DNA from: JACCTU01 sp963788055
Lineage (GTDB): Bacteria > Actinomycetota > Thermoleophilia > Gaiellales > Gaiellaceae
Direction of reading: 5' to 3'
Length of the DNA: 64,000 bases
NCBI GenBank assembly: GCA_963788055.1
Contig: CAWBFA010000002.1
Span: 1-64,000, forward strand
The position numbers were made by a program, and so were the translations under genes. The first letter of the stretch is position 1; every line of letters begins with the position of its first letter. Of the stretch, positions 27,001-34,808 are shown piece by piece. Below the pieces are notes generated by a model. It was not told the origin of the DNA, ran no database searches, and saw only the letters and a list, made by a program, of their open reading frames with translations.

Positions 27001-28464
27001 GTCCACGCTGTCCAGCGCCCGCTACGTCCTGCTGACATCGTGGCCATGGTCGACGGCAAGGAGATCGGCGCGACGCTGGCAAAGATCGTCGGCTCGATGG
27101 AGTTGGATGTTCCTAGCACGGGTCACGTCACATTGCTCGCGGAGTGGACCGACGAGGACGACCTTGGGACCGGCCCGCTCGTCTCGACAGCCGCCAGCGC
27201 TGTGCTCGAGACCTTCGCGATCCCACTCGACCTGCCGGTCGCGGCAGCGGGTGCGCGGTTCCCGCCGGACGCGTCGGCGGTACCCACCCTCGTCGCCCGG
27301 CACGAGTTCGGCGACACGAGGCATCGCCTGGTGACGTACCGCCTCAAGGCGTCGACGCGTTTCCGCGAGTACTTCCCCGCGTCACTTGCGGGTGCCACGC
27401 AACCCGACGGATCGGATGGCTTCTCGCGAGCTGGCGCCGAGTTCGTTCTCTCGGTCCGGAACGCCGCACCACCGATTGCACCGTCGGTTCGCTATGTGAT
27501 GCCCAGCTTCGGCTGGGATACCCCGGATCCCACGGGTGTCGACATCAGGACATGGGTGACGTTCGCGCGCCGCCGCTCCGGTGGTGGTATCCGCGTATTC
27601 CTCGATCGCAAATGGCGCCTTTCGGGTCCGGGCGAGCTGCTTGGCGTGGTCCTCGCGCCGGCAGCCGAGCCGGAGGACGCCACCCGCCACACCCGCGTCG
27701 GTGTCGACCCGACGACCGGCAGCCTTTTCGCACCGGCGATGCCGCATCTGGATCCGTCTCTCTTCACCGGTGGAACGCTGTTCCCCGGCGTACTCCTGGA
27801 GGACGGCGCGATGGTTGACGTCGTCGGCTACGAGCCCACGCTCGATCTCGGTCGCAACCAGTGGTTCGCGGATGTGACACTCGACATGTCCAAGCTGCCC
27901 GACACCTATGCCCCGTTCATCCGTCTTGCCCTCTGCCGATATCAGCCAAATTCGCTCGACCGGGCTCACGCTTCGAAGATCGTGCTGTCGGAGTTCGTCC
28001 AGCTCGCACCTGATCGCGAGCTCACGGCGACGGTCAGCGGGAACACCGTAACGGTGGTGGTGTCGGGGCGGGGCCCACATGGACGCCACCCGAACCTGAT
28101 GATCATCGCGCTCGACGAGACAGAGGATCCTGAGCCCGACGAGCTCGCATGGCGGCCGCTTGGCAGCCCCCTGGGAGCGGTCAACGTCGGTGACAGTCTT
28201 GCGTCGCGTCTCGTGGACGCGGTCTCCCCGACAAGCCAGGCCGGCGGATTCCGCTGGGAGAATCAGCTGACGATCCCGGGCGTCCGCGGTGCCAAGCCCC
28301 TTCGGCTGGTTGTTCGCGAGGTGGAATTCCGAACTGGCGACCGCGACCCGTCGATAGGCGGGTCGAATGATGGGATTGCGGCGACGATCCCATCAATCGC
28401 CGCCGTAGTCGCCGACCGGCTGATCCCGAGGATCGTCTATGCCGACGCGGTTCGACTTGGATAG
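24064..28464 (+). CDS. Giant unknown protein B (about 1466 residues)
   Basis: The ATG at 24064 lies inside the last codons of protein A, a clear translational coupling. Residues 1-165 start PDFRILWTALPRAVDGADLI. Then comes a Pro/Gly-rich linker, one hydrophobic stretch near 190-215 (GCLLAPVAWIVWLLRFLWRQ) and a second Pro-rich linker. About 1200 residues of mixed beta-rich sequence follow, with motifs such as LRLGRTYRFRVPWVDLAG and GSLFAPAMPHLDPSLFTGG and no catalytic signature I know. The hydrophobic stretch could anchor the protein or be a buried helix. The C-terminus is intact. No homologous function can be claimed. The pair sits inside the tRNA-Glu island, so it is probably transferable cargo. 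Confidence 0.7.
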   Translation: MPPDFRILWTALPRAVDGADLIVDAFVSPRLGVGATSGSTFTLADFPELADWPTQVADHLTFEVDLGEGAPIAATRVPLTPAESDVDLDAATWADLLPATTPVTAWSLRSITLRPFYSYPADQVAEYLRATYQKHGAGPDPATDDELGDIVADAGDLIDTRPEVERADPASKTAGGEVTGGGPPPGKPGCASGCLLAPVAWIVWLLRFLWRQFVGGPDPGPAPGPSTSSPPPISETPIVVTYTTTPRPPAPVPPSIAAIEAYVAANGVTPPAGWVPSGSGGVAGPSPQAIALAAVWRFYRRRESEPPKLDQPDITKVPPPLEPPDWDVHQRLGALGDYPLLLRRFGIVIRLRFTAPAASPTTIRIVPKWDGAPNPIRDLTPMTHCVITGGAFLAATRPGSEYKDGALDLAGAAEGPANASGFRALVVDTDGAALKLIHAAASLVRWRWMRSRFLVEDRARREGLASLRTAGIAIARTGRAAALKKHAAALEAAAPVAKQHVPDELFADDLIRGLRVEVQDSGAPDPTGWLSLCRRHGRYFILDDAGAVIREFSLDDEGYVKRSGATSVDSENSPLYVHETLFRWDGWSLVTPRPGRKIKAVTSTRTEPDGRVVPVQTEEVVPPIPEPDPSFHIATVFRTPTGSLPRLRLGRTYRFRVPWVDLAGEAVTELPANAPVSADIAYRRFEPFAPPALLPQVPYTPGESLEVLVVRSSFDQASGPYVPTVLEPADATQAWRATATRHVFPAKVTQEQAEQHGELDGHPLDWRWQASLRADNTLDDPALVDLNDGVTAIPFGSPGGVEIEPSQDAIDGKRERYAVNAADEPLPTPYLPDPFARAVAFRRLPGADALPAGAALVAAPLPGTSDLVCHIPFGGDWPARPSFRIRVAERPGTIDPATGVETFVNADDPPAWDPVERLLTVFLAKAEVVEVPFSTRAETADRDQMGPVQWLRDGGLPNVETQMELGCHWLTSPSRTLTLVHAVQRPLRPADIVAMVDGKEIGATLAKIVGSMELDVPSTGHVTLLAEWTDEDDLGTGPLVSTAASAVLETFAIPLDLPVAAAGARFPPDASAVPTLVARHEFGDTRHRLVTYRLKASTRFREYFPASLAGATQPDGSDGFSRAGAEFVLSVRNAAPPIAPSVRYVMPSFGWDTPDPTGVDIRTWVTFARRRSGGGIRVFLDRKWRLSGPGELLGVVLAPAAEPEDATRHTRVGVDPTTGSLFAPAMPHLDPSLFTGGTLFPGVLLEDGAMVDVVGYEPTLDLGRNQWFADVTLDMSKLPDTYAPFIRLALCRYQPNSLDRAHASKIVLSEFVQLAPDRELTATVSGNTVTVVVSGRGPHGRHPNLMIIALDETEDPEPDELAWRPLGSPLGAVNVGDSLASRLVDAVSPTSQAGGFRWENQLTIPGVRGAKPLRLVVREVEFRTGDRDPSIGGSNDGIAATIPSIAAVVADRLIPRIVYADAVRLG

Positions 28465-28479
28465 CGGAACTGGCGGACG

Positions 28480-28966
28480 TGGTCGACTTTGACCTTCCTC
28501 GAGCAGTTGGACTACATCGTCGGCGTCCTGGCCGAGCGACGGAGGGCCTGGCGGGCCCTTTTGACACCCGACGGCTATTCGCCCGGCATGGAGTCCCACG
28601 CTCACCGCCCCACTGAGGGGGGAGGGGGCCCCGCCGCATGGCCCGTGCCAGACCAGATTGCACGCATGACCGATCTCGTGAGCCATCAACGAGGGAGTGG
28701 CGACGCCATCGGGGTCGACGGTGACGTAATCGGTAAGCGGTCCAAGGGAGCATCCCTGCCTGCCGGTTACACCAGCGACGATGAACACGGTGACGGGGAA
28801 CGTCAGAGAAATCGGCACCGCGTTCCAACCGGCGAGATGACTGGCGAAGAACTCTCCGGCTTCGCCCGTATTCGTCTCCTAGTGCCGCCCACTCGCAACC
28901 GACATTCAAGGCCGAAGCCGGCGCAGGCTTCTTGATGATCTCAACCATGTTCTTGCTGTACGGCAA
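28480..28966 (-). pseudogene. Metallopeptidase-like protein (HExxH), frameshifted
   Basis: Joining two minus-strand frames near 28870 gives NMVEIIKKPAPASALNVGCE, WAALGDEYG, GEAGEFFASHLAGWNAVPIS, VFIVAGVTGRQGCSLGPLTD, YVTVDP and PSLMAHEIGHACNLVWHG. HEIGH-x6-H is a zincin-type zinc site. Metzincins would need HExxHxxGxxH, whereas here the third His is one residue late (HEIGHACNLVWH), so one extra codon may be present. Downstream the frame loses protein character. It faces the end of giant gene B. Function and activity are uncertain. Confidence 0.45.
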
Positions 28967-29204
28967 AAGCTCACCAGGCAGAGGCGATTCGGAAGACCAA
29001 GCGGCGTGACGCCTTCCTGGATCACGTTCAGGTCTTCACGCTCTGCGACTTTCGCGACGGAAATCCGGCGACAGAGGCGGCGAGTTCCCAGCACTAGGGT
29101 GCGCCCCGAAGGCGGGTAGCCTGGCTGTGAGTACGCACTTTCGAGTCACTCAAGCGGGCAGGCCGGGCGAGCGCCCGAATGCGCTCTCCGGCAGGTCCGC
29201 CTGG

Positions 29205-30701
29205 CTACGGCGCGAGCTCGAGCGAGTACACCGTCTCGCCGGCCGTGTTGACGATGCCGGCGGTAAGCGTCCCCTCCCGGTCGACGACGAGCGTGCCGAA
29301 GTTGAACCACCGCTTGGCCTCGGCCCAGGATGTCACCGCGGCCGCCGAGTCCGGCCCATAAAAGAAGAGTCGTTCGGGATTCAGCGTCGGGTCGAAGTCG
29401 CGGTTCGGGAAGATGCCGGCGTTGAGCGGACCGGTCGCGAGCTCGTGAACCGTGAACGACGGCTCCTCGGCGAACGGGCGATAGCGGAACGCCTCCGCGA
29501 AGTGCACGTCCGTCGTGATCCAGACCGAGTTCTCGATCCCCTGTTCCTTCATGAACCGCAGGATGTCGAGCAGCTGGCGCTCGAAGCCGGTCGTCTGGTC
29601 GAAGTTCGCCCAACCGTCGCGTCCGTTCGTCGGGGGGAAGCCGGTCGGGATAGACATGGGCACGCTCGACACGATCACCTTCCACGTCGCGTCCGAACTC
29701 GCGAGGCCCTCCTTCAGCCACGCGAGCTGCTGGCTGCCCAACATCGTCTTCGGCTGAGCAGCGCTGTCCGGAGCGAAGTTGGCGTCGCGGTACTGCCTCG
29801 TGTCGAGCACGAACAGCTCGAGGTGCCTGCCCCAGCGCAAGGAGCGGTAGAGCCTCCCCCGGGTAGCGGGCATCGCGGAGATTGGCGTGTAGTCGAGGAA
29901 CGCGTCCAGGCCGATCGGAAGCAGATGGACGCTGGTGTACGGGGGCGTGGACGGGGCGTCCGTGACCGGGCCGAAGTCATTGACCACCTCGTGGTCGTCC
30001 CAGATCCCGACGTAGCTCGTCGTTCCCAGCAGCCTCTGGGAGGCGCCGTCCGCCCGGCTGTAGCGCCAGTGCTGCCAGAACCCCGGCAAGTCCACGGCGA
30101 TCCCGAGGCCGCCAACCTGGGAGTTCCCGTACCGGCCCGCGGTCTCGCATGCGTTGTCCGCGTAGATCATGTCGCCGAGCCCGACGAAAACATCCGGCCG
30201 CCACGCTCGGATCGTGTCCATGATCGGGAGCCCCTCCTCCGCGTCGCGGCAGACGTTCTGGCCGGCCACGTCGCCGCCGAACGCGAGCCTGACGACGGAG
30301 GCCGCGTCGTCGGCTGGTGGAGTCCGAAACGATCCGAGCACGACCGGTCCCCGGTCCTTGCCCGGCGCGCCCAGGCCGAACCAGACCCGGTAGTCGTAGG
30401 TCGTTCCGGGGTGGAGGCCGAAAAGCGACACGCGCCCGGTGAAGTCGTCGACCGCCTCGACCGACACCGGCCGAATCGACCCGTGGGCTCCGCCCGAGAG
30501 ACGCACGTTCAAAGTTGCGGCGCGATCCGCTCGCGCCCAGAGCACTGCCGATCTTGCGGTGACGTCGCCGACGACGACGCCGTGCGTGACCGACGGACCG
30601 GCGGTCCGAGACGGCACCGCCGACGCCCAGCCCGGCAGCACGGTCAGCGCTGCGAGCAGCAGGCCGGCCCGAGCGAGCCGCGTTCGAAGCTTGGCTGTCA
30701 T
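29205..30701 (-). CDS. PhoD-like alkaline phosphatase/phosphodiesterase, secreted
   Basis: 498 residues from ATG 30701 with a strong ribosome site (GGGGAGGAG). A signal sequence is present (LARAGLLLAALTVLPGWASA). An N-terminal Ig/fibronectin-like domain (VTHGVVVGDVTARSAVLWAR, ~residues 35-125) matches PhoD N-domains. The metallophosphatase core has FGGDVAGQ (first Asp), VFVGLGDMIYADN (GD motif), YVGIWDDHEVVNDF (WDDHE/D-H motif) and VWITTDVHFAEAF (late DVH). PhoD enzymes release phosphate from diesters outside the cell using Ca/Fe. The start overlaps a tiny upstream frame by ATGA. Confidence 0.9.
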   Translation of the reverse strand: MTAKLRTRLARAGLLLAALTVLPGWASAVPSRTAGPSVTHGVVVGDVTARSAVLWARADRAATLNVRLSGGAHGSIRPVSVEAVDDFTGRVSLFGLHPGTTYDYRVWFGLGAPGKDRGPVVLGSFRTPPADDAASVVRLAFGGDVAGQNVCRDAEEGLPIMDTIRAWRPDVFVGLGDMIYADNACETAGRYGNSQVGGLGIAVDLPGFWQHWRYSRADGASQRLLGTTSYVGIWDDHEVVNDFGPVTDAPSTPPYTSVHLLPIGLDAFLDYTPISAMPATRGRLYRSLRWGRHLELFVLDTRQYRDANFAPDSAAQPKTMLGSQQLAWLKEGLASSDATWKVIVSSVPMSIPTGFPPTNGRDGWANFDQTTGFERQLLDILRFMKEQGIENSVWITTDVHFAEAFRYRPFAEEPSFTVHELATGPLNAGIFPNRDFDPTLNPERLFFYGPDSAAAVTSWAEAKRWFNFGTLVVDREGTLTAGIVNTAGETVYSLELAP

Positions 30702-30811
30702 AACTCCTCCCCTCGAGCGTGTTGGCTGAGCGTAGCCCGGGTGCCCACTTTCTCCCGCAGACGGCGTGGGACGAGAACAAGCAGTAGGAGCAGGAGGACG
30801 GCGATGAGCAT
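30698..30811 (-). CDS. Possible tiny membrane peptide coupled to the phosphatase gene
   Basis: A 37-residue frame (ATG 30811) reads MLIAVLLLLLLVLVPRRLRE and ends in the TGA that overlaps the phosphatase ATG. It would be a single-helix membrane peptide with a basic tail. No ribosome site is obvious, and the frame is open further upstream. The four-base overlap is the main reason to suspect that it is translated. Confidence 0.3.
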   Translation of the reverse strand: MLIAVLLLLLLVLVPRRLREKVGTRATLSQHARGEEL

Positions 30812-30867
30812 GAGCCAGAAGAGGAGCTTCCATGTGCGGCAGCGGTCGGACGGCGCGGCGGGCAGAG

Positions 30868-31160
30868 CACCGACGCCACAGGCGGAATCCATGTGACGGG
30901 CACGATTGCTCCCACCGGAGTGAAGCTCGCCAGCAGCGCCGACAATCTGACCTATCGCCTGGCTGGCGCATCCTGGTTCGGAGGCAACTTCGGCAGCGGC
31001 GGCGGTACTGCCACTGACACCGAGCACTTCCAGATCATCGGGCCGTCCGGCGGTGTGGTGGCGTGTGTCCATCGTCTCGCACTTCACGGTCAACGCCCAG
31101 GGCGTCGTCACCGTCGAGTTCGAGAAGAACACTGGCGCCTGCACACCGCCCGAGGACTAG
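30868..31160 (+). pseudogene. Secreted hypothetical protein, 5'-truncated and frameshifted
   Basis: The plus strand reads STDATGGIHVTGTIAPTGVK, NLTYRLAGASWFGGNFGSGG and HFQIIGPSGG. After a frame change near 31053 it reads WWRVSIVSHFTVNAQGVVTV, EFEKNTGACTPPED-stop. It looks like the end of a small beta-rich exported protein, similar in style to the one at 14860. There is no start codon or signal peptide; the gene is cut at its 5' end beside att copy 3. Confidence 0.4.
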
Positions 31161-31240
31161 CGGCAGCCGGTCGACCGATCGGCTGCCTCCCAGGTGCCCG
31201 GTCCCGAATCCGCGGCGGGACCGGGCACCGTTGCGGCGAA

Positions 31241-31265
31241 GGCCCATACGGGATTCGAACCCGTG
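31241..31265. repeat. Attachment-site copy 3: tRNA-Glu 3' end
   Basis: GGCCCATACGGGATTCGAAC plus CCGTG matches the complement of tRNA-Glu (37059-37083) over all 25 bases. The following 60 bases do not fold into the rest of a tRNA. With the tRNA locus it brackets a 5.8-kb segment that has a replication-type gene at this end and an integrase remnant at the other, as expected for an integrated element. Confidence 0.75.
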
Positions 31266-31341
31266 TCCGGCGAGGACTCCGTTCCTGAGCCGCTTCGCCG
31301 GAAACTCGACCAGCTAAGGGCACAGGACCGGAAGGCGCGTG

Positions 31342-31527
31342 ATGGAGGCGCCTGACCTGCTCGTGGCTAAGGCGCGTGACTACGAGGTGCTGGCGGCTTC
31401 GTACGCCGAACGGGCCGCTCTCGAACCTGCTGCCCAGCACCTAGCCACCGCGACAGCCTTCACCGTCGCCGCCATCGTCCTGCGGGAGGTTGCCGCCGCC
31501 CTCGACGCATACGAGGAAGCCGCGTGA
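31342..31527 (+). CDS. Small helical protein encoded with the Rep-like gene
   Basis: The 61-residue protein (ATG 31342, GGAAGG upstream) is almost entirely helical: LLVAKARDYEVLAASYAERA, AAQHLATATAFTVAAIVLRE. Its stop overlaps the GTG start of the Rep-like gene by four bases (GTGA), so the two are co-translated. No known family; it is probably an accessory factor of the integrated element. Confidence 0.55.
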   Translation: MEAPDLLVAKARDYEVLAASYAERAALEPAAQHLATATAFTVAAIVLREVAAALDAYEEAA

Positions 31528-32507
31528 GTGGGGCTGTGGCGTTGCTTGAAGCAGACAGCTTCGAGGTCACTGGCTTCGGCGTCGACGACGTAACCCTCGG
31601 GTTCGACATGACGGGCTCGAAGTCCGTGCCGTATCTGAATCGCGCAACGGGGCTTGAGTCCATGCGCGGGAAGATGCTTGGTGAGAGATCGTCCTGGGGC
31701 GCCTGGGCGCACCTGCTTGGCCGTTCGAGGGCGTTCTGGAAGTCGGACACGAAACGGCTCTACGTACAGGCGAAGCTTGGTGAGCCTGACCAGCTCTGTG
31801 CTCCTGAAGACGCGTCACCCAGCGGAAGCCGGCTCATCGAGCGCATGGCCGCAGCGGGAATCGTCAGCCATGCCGATCCATGGGTGACGCGGATGGACGT
31901 AGCAGTCGATGCGCGATGTCAACCTGACCAAGGAAAGCTGCTCCTTGACGGGTTGGAGTCTGTACGACTGCCTAACGGTTGGCGCACACGCTCCGTCGGC
32001 GTCCCCCGATCAACTGTGTACTTCACGGCGCGGGCGAGCAACAACGTCTACGCCCGAGCGTACTGCCGCAATCTGAGGTTTCGTTCTGGCACACCGTTCG
32101 GTCTGATCCGACTAGAAGCAGAGCATCGGTTCGGCCCTATGGAATGTTCATGGGCGGAAGCGGCGGAACCTGCGTTCATCGCCGGGCTGTGGGTGAAGCG
32201 CTATGGCAATCTAGGAGCGAGGGTGACGCGCATTGGACGGGAAGCGCAGACCGTCGCGGTCTACGAGAAGGTGCGGCGGCGCGAACTGGACTACAAGCAG
32301 GGCGAGCGCCTCATGTCGTTCCTCGACCTCGAACGGTTAGGAGTCGCGGCGGCGTACTACCCCAGCACGGTGCATGCCGCGCGGCGGCGCGAAGCGCGGA
32401 GACTTGGCTACGCGACAAACGAAGCAAGCTCTGAGGCACTAGAGGTGGAACTGGAGGAACTTTTGGCTCCGTACAAGCGGGCAGTAGACCTCGTCGCAGC
32501 AGCCTAG
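31524..32507 (+). CDS. Replication initiation factor, Rep_trans-like
   Basis: The 327-residue protein starts with GTG. Its order of elements recalls the Rep_trans family of rolling-circle initiators and relaxase-like proteins of phages, plasmids and integrative elements. These are LGFDMTGSKSVPYL and SWGAWAHLLGRSRAFW near the N-terminus, VTRMDVAVDA (RxDxxxD metal-site-type motif, ~residue 120), STVYFTARASNNVYARAYC near 175, then FGLIRLEAEHRF. Such proteins nick DNA at an origin and start copying. A catalytic Tyr is likely among YARAY but cannot be proven. It lies directly inside att copy 3, and a strong hairpin follows at 32546. The call is by pattern; an unrelated phage protein is possible. 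Confidence 0.5.
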   Translation: MSGAVALLEADSFEVTGFGVDDVTLGFDMTGSKSVPYLNRATGLESMRGKMLGERSSWGAWAHLLGRSRAFWKSDTKRLYVQAKLGEPDQLCAPEDASPSGSRLIERMAAAGIVSHADPWVTRMDVAVDARCQPDQGKLLLDGLESVRLPNGWRTRSVGVPRSTVYFTARASNNVYARAYCRNLRFRSGTPFGLIRLEAEHRFGPMECSWAEAAEPAFIAGLWVKRYGNLGARVTRIGREAQTVAVYEKVRRRELDYKQGERLMSFLDLERLGVAAAYYPSTVHAARRREARRLGYATNEASSEALEVELEELLAPYKRAVDLVAAA

Positions 32508-32545
32508 GAACCTGCCTTGACTTCGGCCGATGCAACGTTGTCCGC

Positions 32546-32584
32546 GCGACGCCGCTCCTGGCGGAGCCAGGCCGGCGGCGCGGG
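32546..32584. repeat. REP-like palindromic element, copy 2
   Basis: CGCCG-CT-CCTGGC-GG-AGCCAGG-CCGGCG with outer CGCG arms has the same core as the hairpin at 5906-5942. It lies 40 bases past the Rep-like stop codon, where it could be a terminator, an origin hairpin or a dispersed repeat. Confidence 0.5.
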
Positions 32585-32631
32585 CTACGGCAACGAAGGC
32601 CGGCCCGCTATCCCCGTTCTGTGACAAGACG

Positions 32632-33135
32632 CTACTCCGCGGTCGTCACCTCGGTCGTCATCAGCAGCCGGCCCTCAGCGTGATCACCGTCGGGTGGTCG
32701 TACCTCGATGGGCCGAAAGCCAGCTTTTCGCCACGCGTGGATCGCTGGCTTATTCCAGAGATACGGATCGACAGTGAGCCGGTTTGGTTCAGCCTCTTGC
32801 AGCAGGTAGGTCGCGAGTGTTCGCGCCGCATCGGGGCCGAACCCGCGGCCGCGCGCCGCAGGAACGAGGAACATGTCGAGTCCGGCGTCCGTCGACGGCT
32901 TTCCGAACCAAGCCTGGAGATAGCCGATCGGTTCGCCGTCTGCCTCGATGATGTACGGATCGACATCCGGGCGGGCAAGTCGGGCAAGCATCTGTTCGTG
33001 AGTGAACGTCTTGTCGTCCCAGTAGCGGGCGACGTCGGGATCGTCATGCCAACTGACGAGGAGGTCGGCGTCGGCGTCAGTTGCGGGGCGAACTGACGTC
33101 AGTTCGCCGCGGAGTGGGATCGGGGGGACACGCAT
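32632..33135 (-). CDS. GNAT-family acetyltransferase (AAC(6')-like)
   Basis: The 167-residue protein from ATG 33135 opens VRPATDADADLLVSWHDDPD, typical of aminoglycoside 6'-N-acetyltransferase-like GNATs. YIIEADGEPIGYLQAW and GLDMFLVPAARGRGFGPDAA contain the acetyl-CoA-binding R-G-x-G-x-G/A segment. The C-terminal HAWRKAGFRPIE is the usual last strand. The resemblance is to the family as a whole; a resistance function is not implied. It is divergent from a second acetyltransferase at 33286. Confidence 0.8.
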   Translation of the reverse strand: MRVPPIPLRGELTSVRPATDADADLLVSWHDDPDVARYWDDKTFTHEQMLARLARPDVDPYIIEADGEPIGYLQAWFGKPSTDAGLDMFLVPAARGRGFGPDAARTLATYLLQEAEPNRLTVDPYLWNKPAIHAWRKAGFRPIEVRPPDGDHAEGRLLMTTEVTTAE

Positions 33136-33285
33136 CGTTCGTCGCTTGACCAAGGATAGAAACGTGGCATGCGCGAGCGTTCGGGAATGTACCCCGAGCA
33201 GCCGGGAGCCGGTCGGCGGTCGGCGGTAGCTAGCAGTCGGCCGATGTTGTCGCGGCGAGGCGCTCAGGCGTGCGAGGCTGACAGC

Positions 33286-33765
33286 ATGATCCGGCGTGTT
33301 GAGACCGACGATTGGCACCGTCTGCGCGATGTCCGACTGCGCGCGCTCGCCAGCGATCCCGACGCGTTTCTAGAAACGGTAGAAGACGCTCGGACGTTCC
33401 CGGATGAGCGCTGGCGCGAGCGCGCGCGGCCGAGCGAGCATGGAGTCACCTTCGTCGATGAGCGGGGTGGCGTTTTCGACGCGATGGTGTCCGCCTTCCT
33501 CGACGACGACGCGGACACGGTCCACCTCGTCGGGATGTGGGTTGCGCCCGATCTGCGCGGGAGCGGCGTCGCGCGGGAGCTGGTCGAGCAGATCATCGAG
33601 TGGTCGCGCAGCCACGGCCGTGTGCGTGTCGTCCTCTCCGTCGAGGGAGGAAATGCACGCGCCGCACGCCTGTACGAGAAATGCGGCTTCATCGAACCTG
33701 ACACGCCGCCGCCACTCCCGTACGAGCCACGTCCTGGCACCCGCTTTTACGAGTTCACGCTCTGA
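33286..33765 (+). CDS. GNAT-family acetyltransferase
   Basis: The 159-residue protein (ATG 33286) opens IRRVETDDWHRLRDVRLRAL with DPDAFLETVEDA, a common start of one actinobacterial GNAT subgroup. Acetyl-CoA binding is in VGMWVAPDLRGSGVARELVE (R-G-S-G-V-A), and the final motif is GGNARAARLYEKCGFIEP (N-x-x-A-x-x-LYxxxGF). The substrate is unknown. It is divergent from the other acetyltransferase, with 150 bases between. Confidence 0.85.
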   Translation: MIRRVETDDWHRLRDVRLRALASDPDAFLETVEDARTFPDERWRERARPSEHGVTFVDERGGVFDAMVSAFLDDDADTVHLVGMWVAPDLRGSGVARELVEQIIEWSRSHGRVRVVLSVEGGNARAARLYEKCGFIEPDTPPPLPYEPRPGTRFYEFTL

Positions 33766-33933
33766 CGCGCGAGTGGGTCGCTCGGCTGGGCCAGCGTTCC
33801 GGAATGACGCCAGAGCCCCGGCGTTCCGGAATGCCTTTCGAAAACGTGAGGCTGGATCCGGCCGCGACCGATGAGCGTTCGGTGGTCTGCCAGTCTCTAC
33901 GGCGTACGGATCCGTAACCGACTCGGGAGCAGC

Positions 33934-34620
33934 ATGAAAATCCTTCTCACTTCCAGCGGTATCACCAACACGACCATCCACGACGCGCTGGTCGACCTGC
34001 TGGGCAAACCGATCGCCGAGTCCAGCGCGCTCTGCATTCCCACCGGAGTACAGCCTTTCCCCGGCGGACCCTCACACGTCTATGGGTTCTTGACCGGGAC
34101 AGTGGGAGGCCCCATGTGCGCTTTGGGCTGGAAGTCGTTGGGAGTGCTGGAGCTCACCGCGCTCCCCAGCATCAAGAAGGAGCATTGGGTCGCGGCTGTC
34201 GAGGAAGTCGATGCGCTGCTGGTCTGGGGAGGGAGCCCGTTGTATCTGTGCTACTGGATGCGGCAATCCGGGCTCGCCGACCTCTTGCCGTCGCTGCGGC
34301 CCGAGGTCGTGTATGTGGGTACGAGCGGCGGAGCGATGGTGGCGACTCCCGACTTCGGAGGCGAGACCTACGACGACAGCGAGCCGCTCACCGGCAGCGA
34401 CGAAGCGCTGGGGCTGGTCGACTTCTCGGTGTTTCCGCACCTGGAGCGCGAGGACATGCCGGACACGTCCCTCGCCAACATCGAGAGATGGGCCGCCGGG
34501 CTATCGGTGCCGGCGTACGCGATCGACGACCAGACCGCGATACGAGTGCTCGGCGGCAACGTCGAAGTCGTCTCCGAGGGACACTGGAAGCTGTTCACCC
34601 CCAGCCCAGAAGCAAGTTGA
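33934..34620 (+). CDS. Peptidase E-like (S51 family) protein
   Basis: The 228-residue protein starts at ATG 33934 (MKILLTSSGITN). S51 peptidases are cytoplasmic serine hydrolases that cleave Asp-X dipeptides. The nucleophile motif YVGTSGGAMV (G-T-S-G-G) is present near residue 130, with VDALLVWGGSPLYLCYWMRQ (GG-N/S-x-xL) ahead of it. GLVDFSVFPHLERE carries the late His region (D-F-x-x-x-PH). Length and motif order fit the family. It may hydrolyse other peptides than the classical enzyme. Confidence 0.85.
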   Translation: MKILLTSSGITNTTIHDALVDLLGKPIAESSALCIPTGVQPFPGGPSHVYGFLTGTVGGPMCALGWKSLGVLELTALPSIKKEHWVAAVEEVDALLVWGGSPLYLCYWMRQSGLADLLPSLRPEVVYVGTSGGAMVATPDFGGETYDDSEPLTGSDEALGLVDFSVFPHLEREDMPDTSLANIERWAAGLSVPAYAIDDQTAIRVLGGNVEVVSEGHWKLFTPSPEAS

Positions 34621-34808
34621 TCGGCCAGGAGACACGCGCGCTCGGCTGCCCGAGTATTCATGAATGTCTGCTGGATGTGCCCTCTGGAGGGGGCTAGACG
34701 GCGCGCTTGGTGAGTAAGTAGTTCACAACGGCTGGGTAGGTGACAAGCATCAGCTTGGTATCGCTCGTGGGGCCACTTCTAGTTCGCCCCGATGGTCGAG
34801 CGTGGGCA

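Noticed and set aside
12325..28635. GC-rich segments resembling one another near 12328, 16282 and 28605 (CTGAGGGGGGAGGGG type)
   Set aside because: Similarity is limited to a low-complexity G-run and a few flanking bases; one copy lies in the metallopeptidase frame. Not enough to call a repeat family.
29127..30896. Long open frame antisense to the PhoD-like phosphatase
   Set aside because: Shadow frame; the minus strand has signal peptide, metal motifs and ribosome site.
31241..31323. Possible second tRNA at attachment copy 3
   Set aside because: Only the T-arm and 3' acceptor half match tRNA-Glu; the other half gives no matching 5' acceptor strand and its anticodon-like loop lacks the invariant U33.
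34679..34694. Hairpin GCCCTC-TG-GAGGGGGC after peptidase E
   Set aside because: Short imperfect stem with no T-run; could be chance in this base composition.
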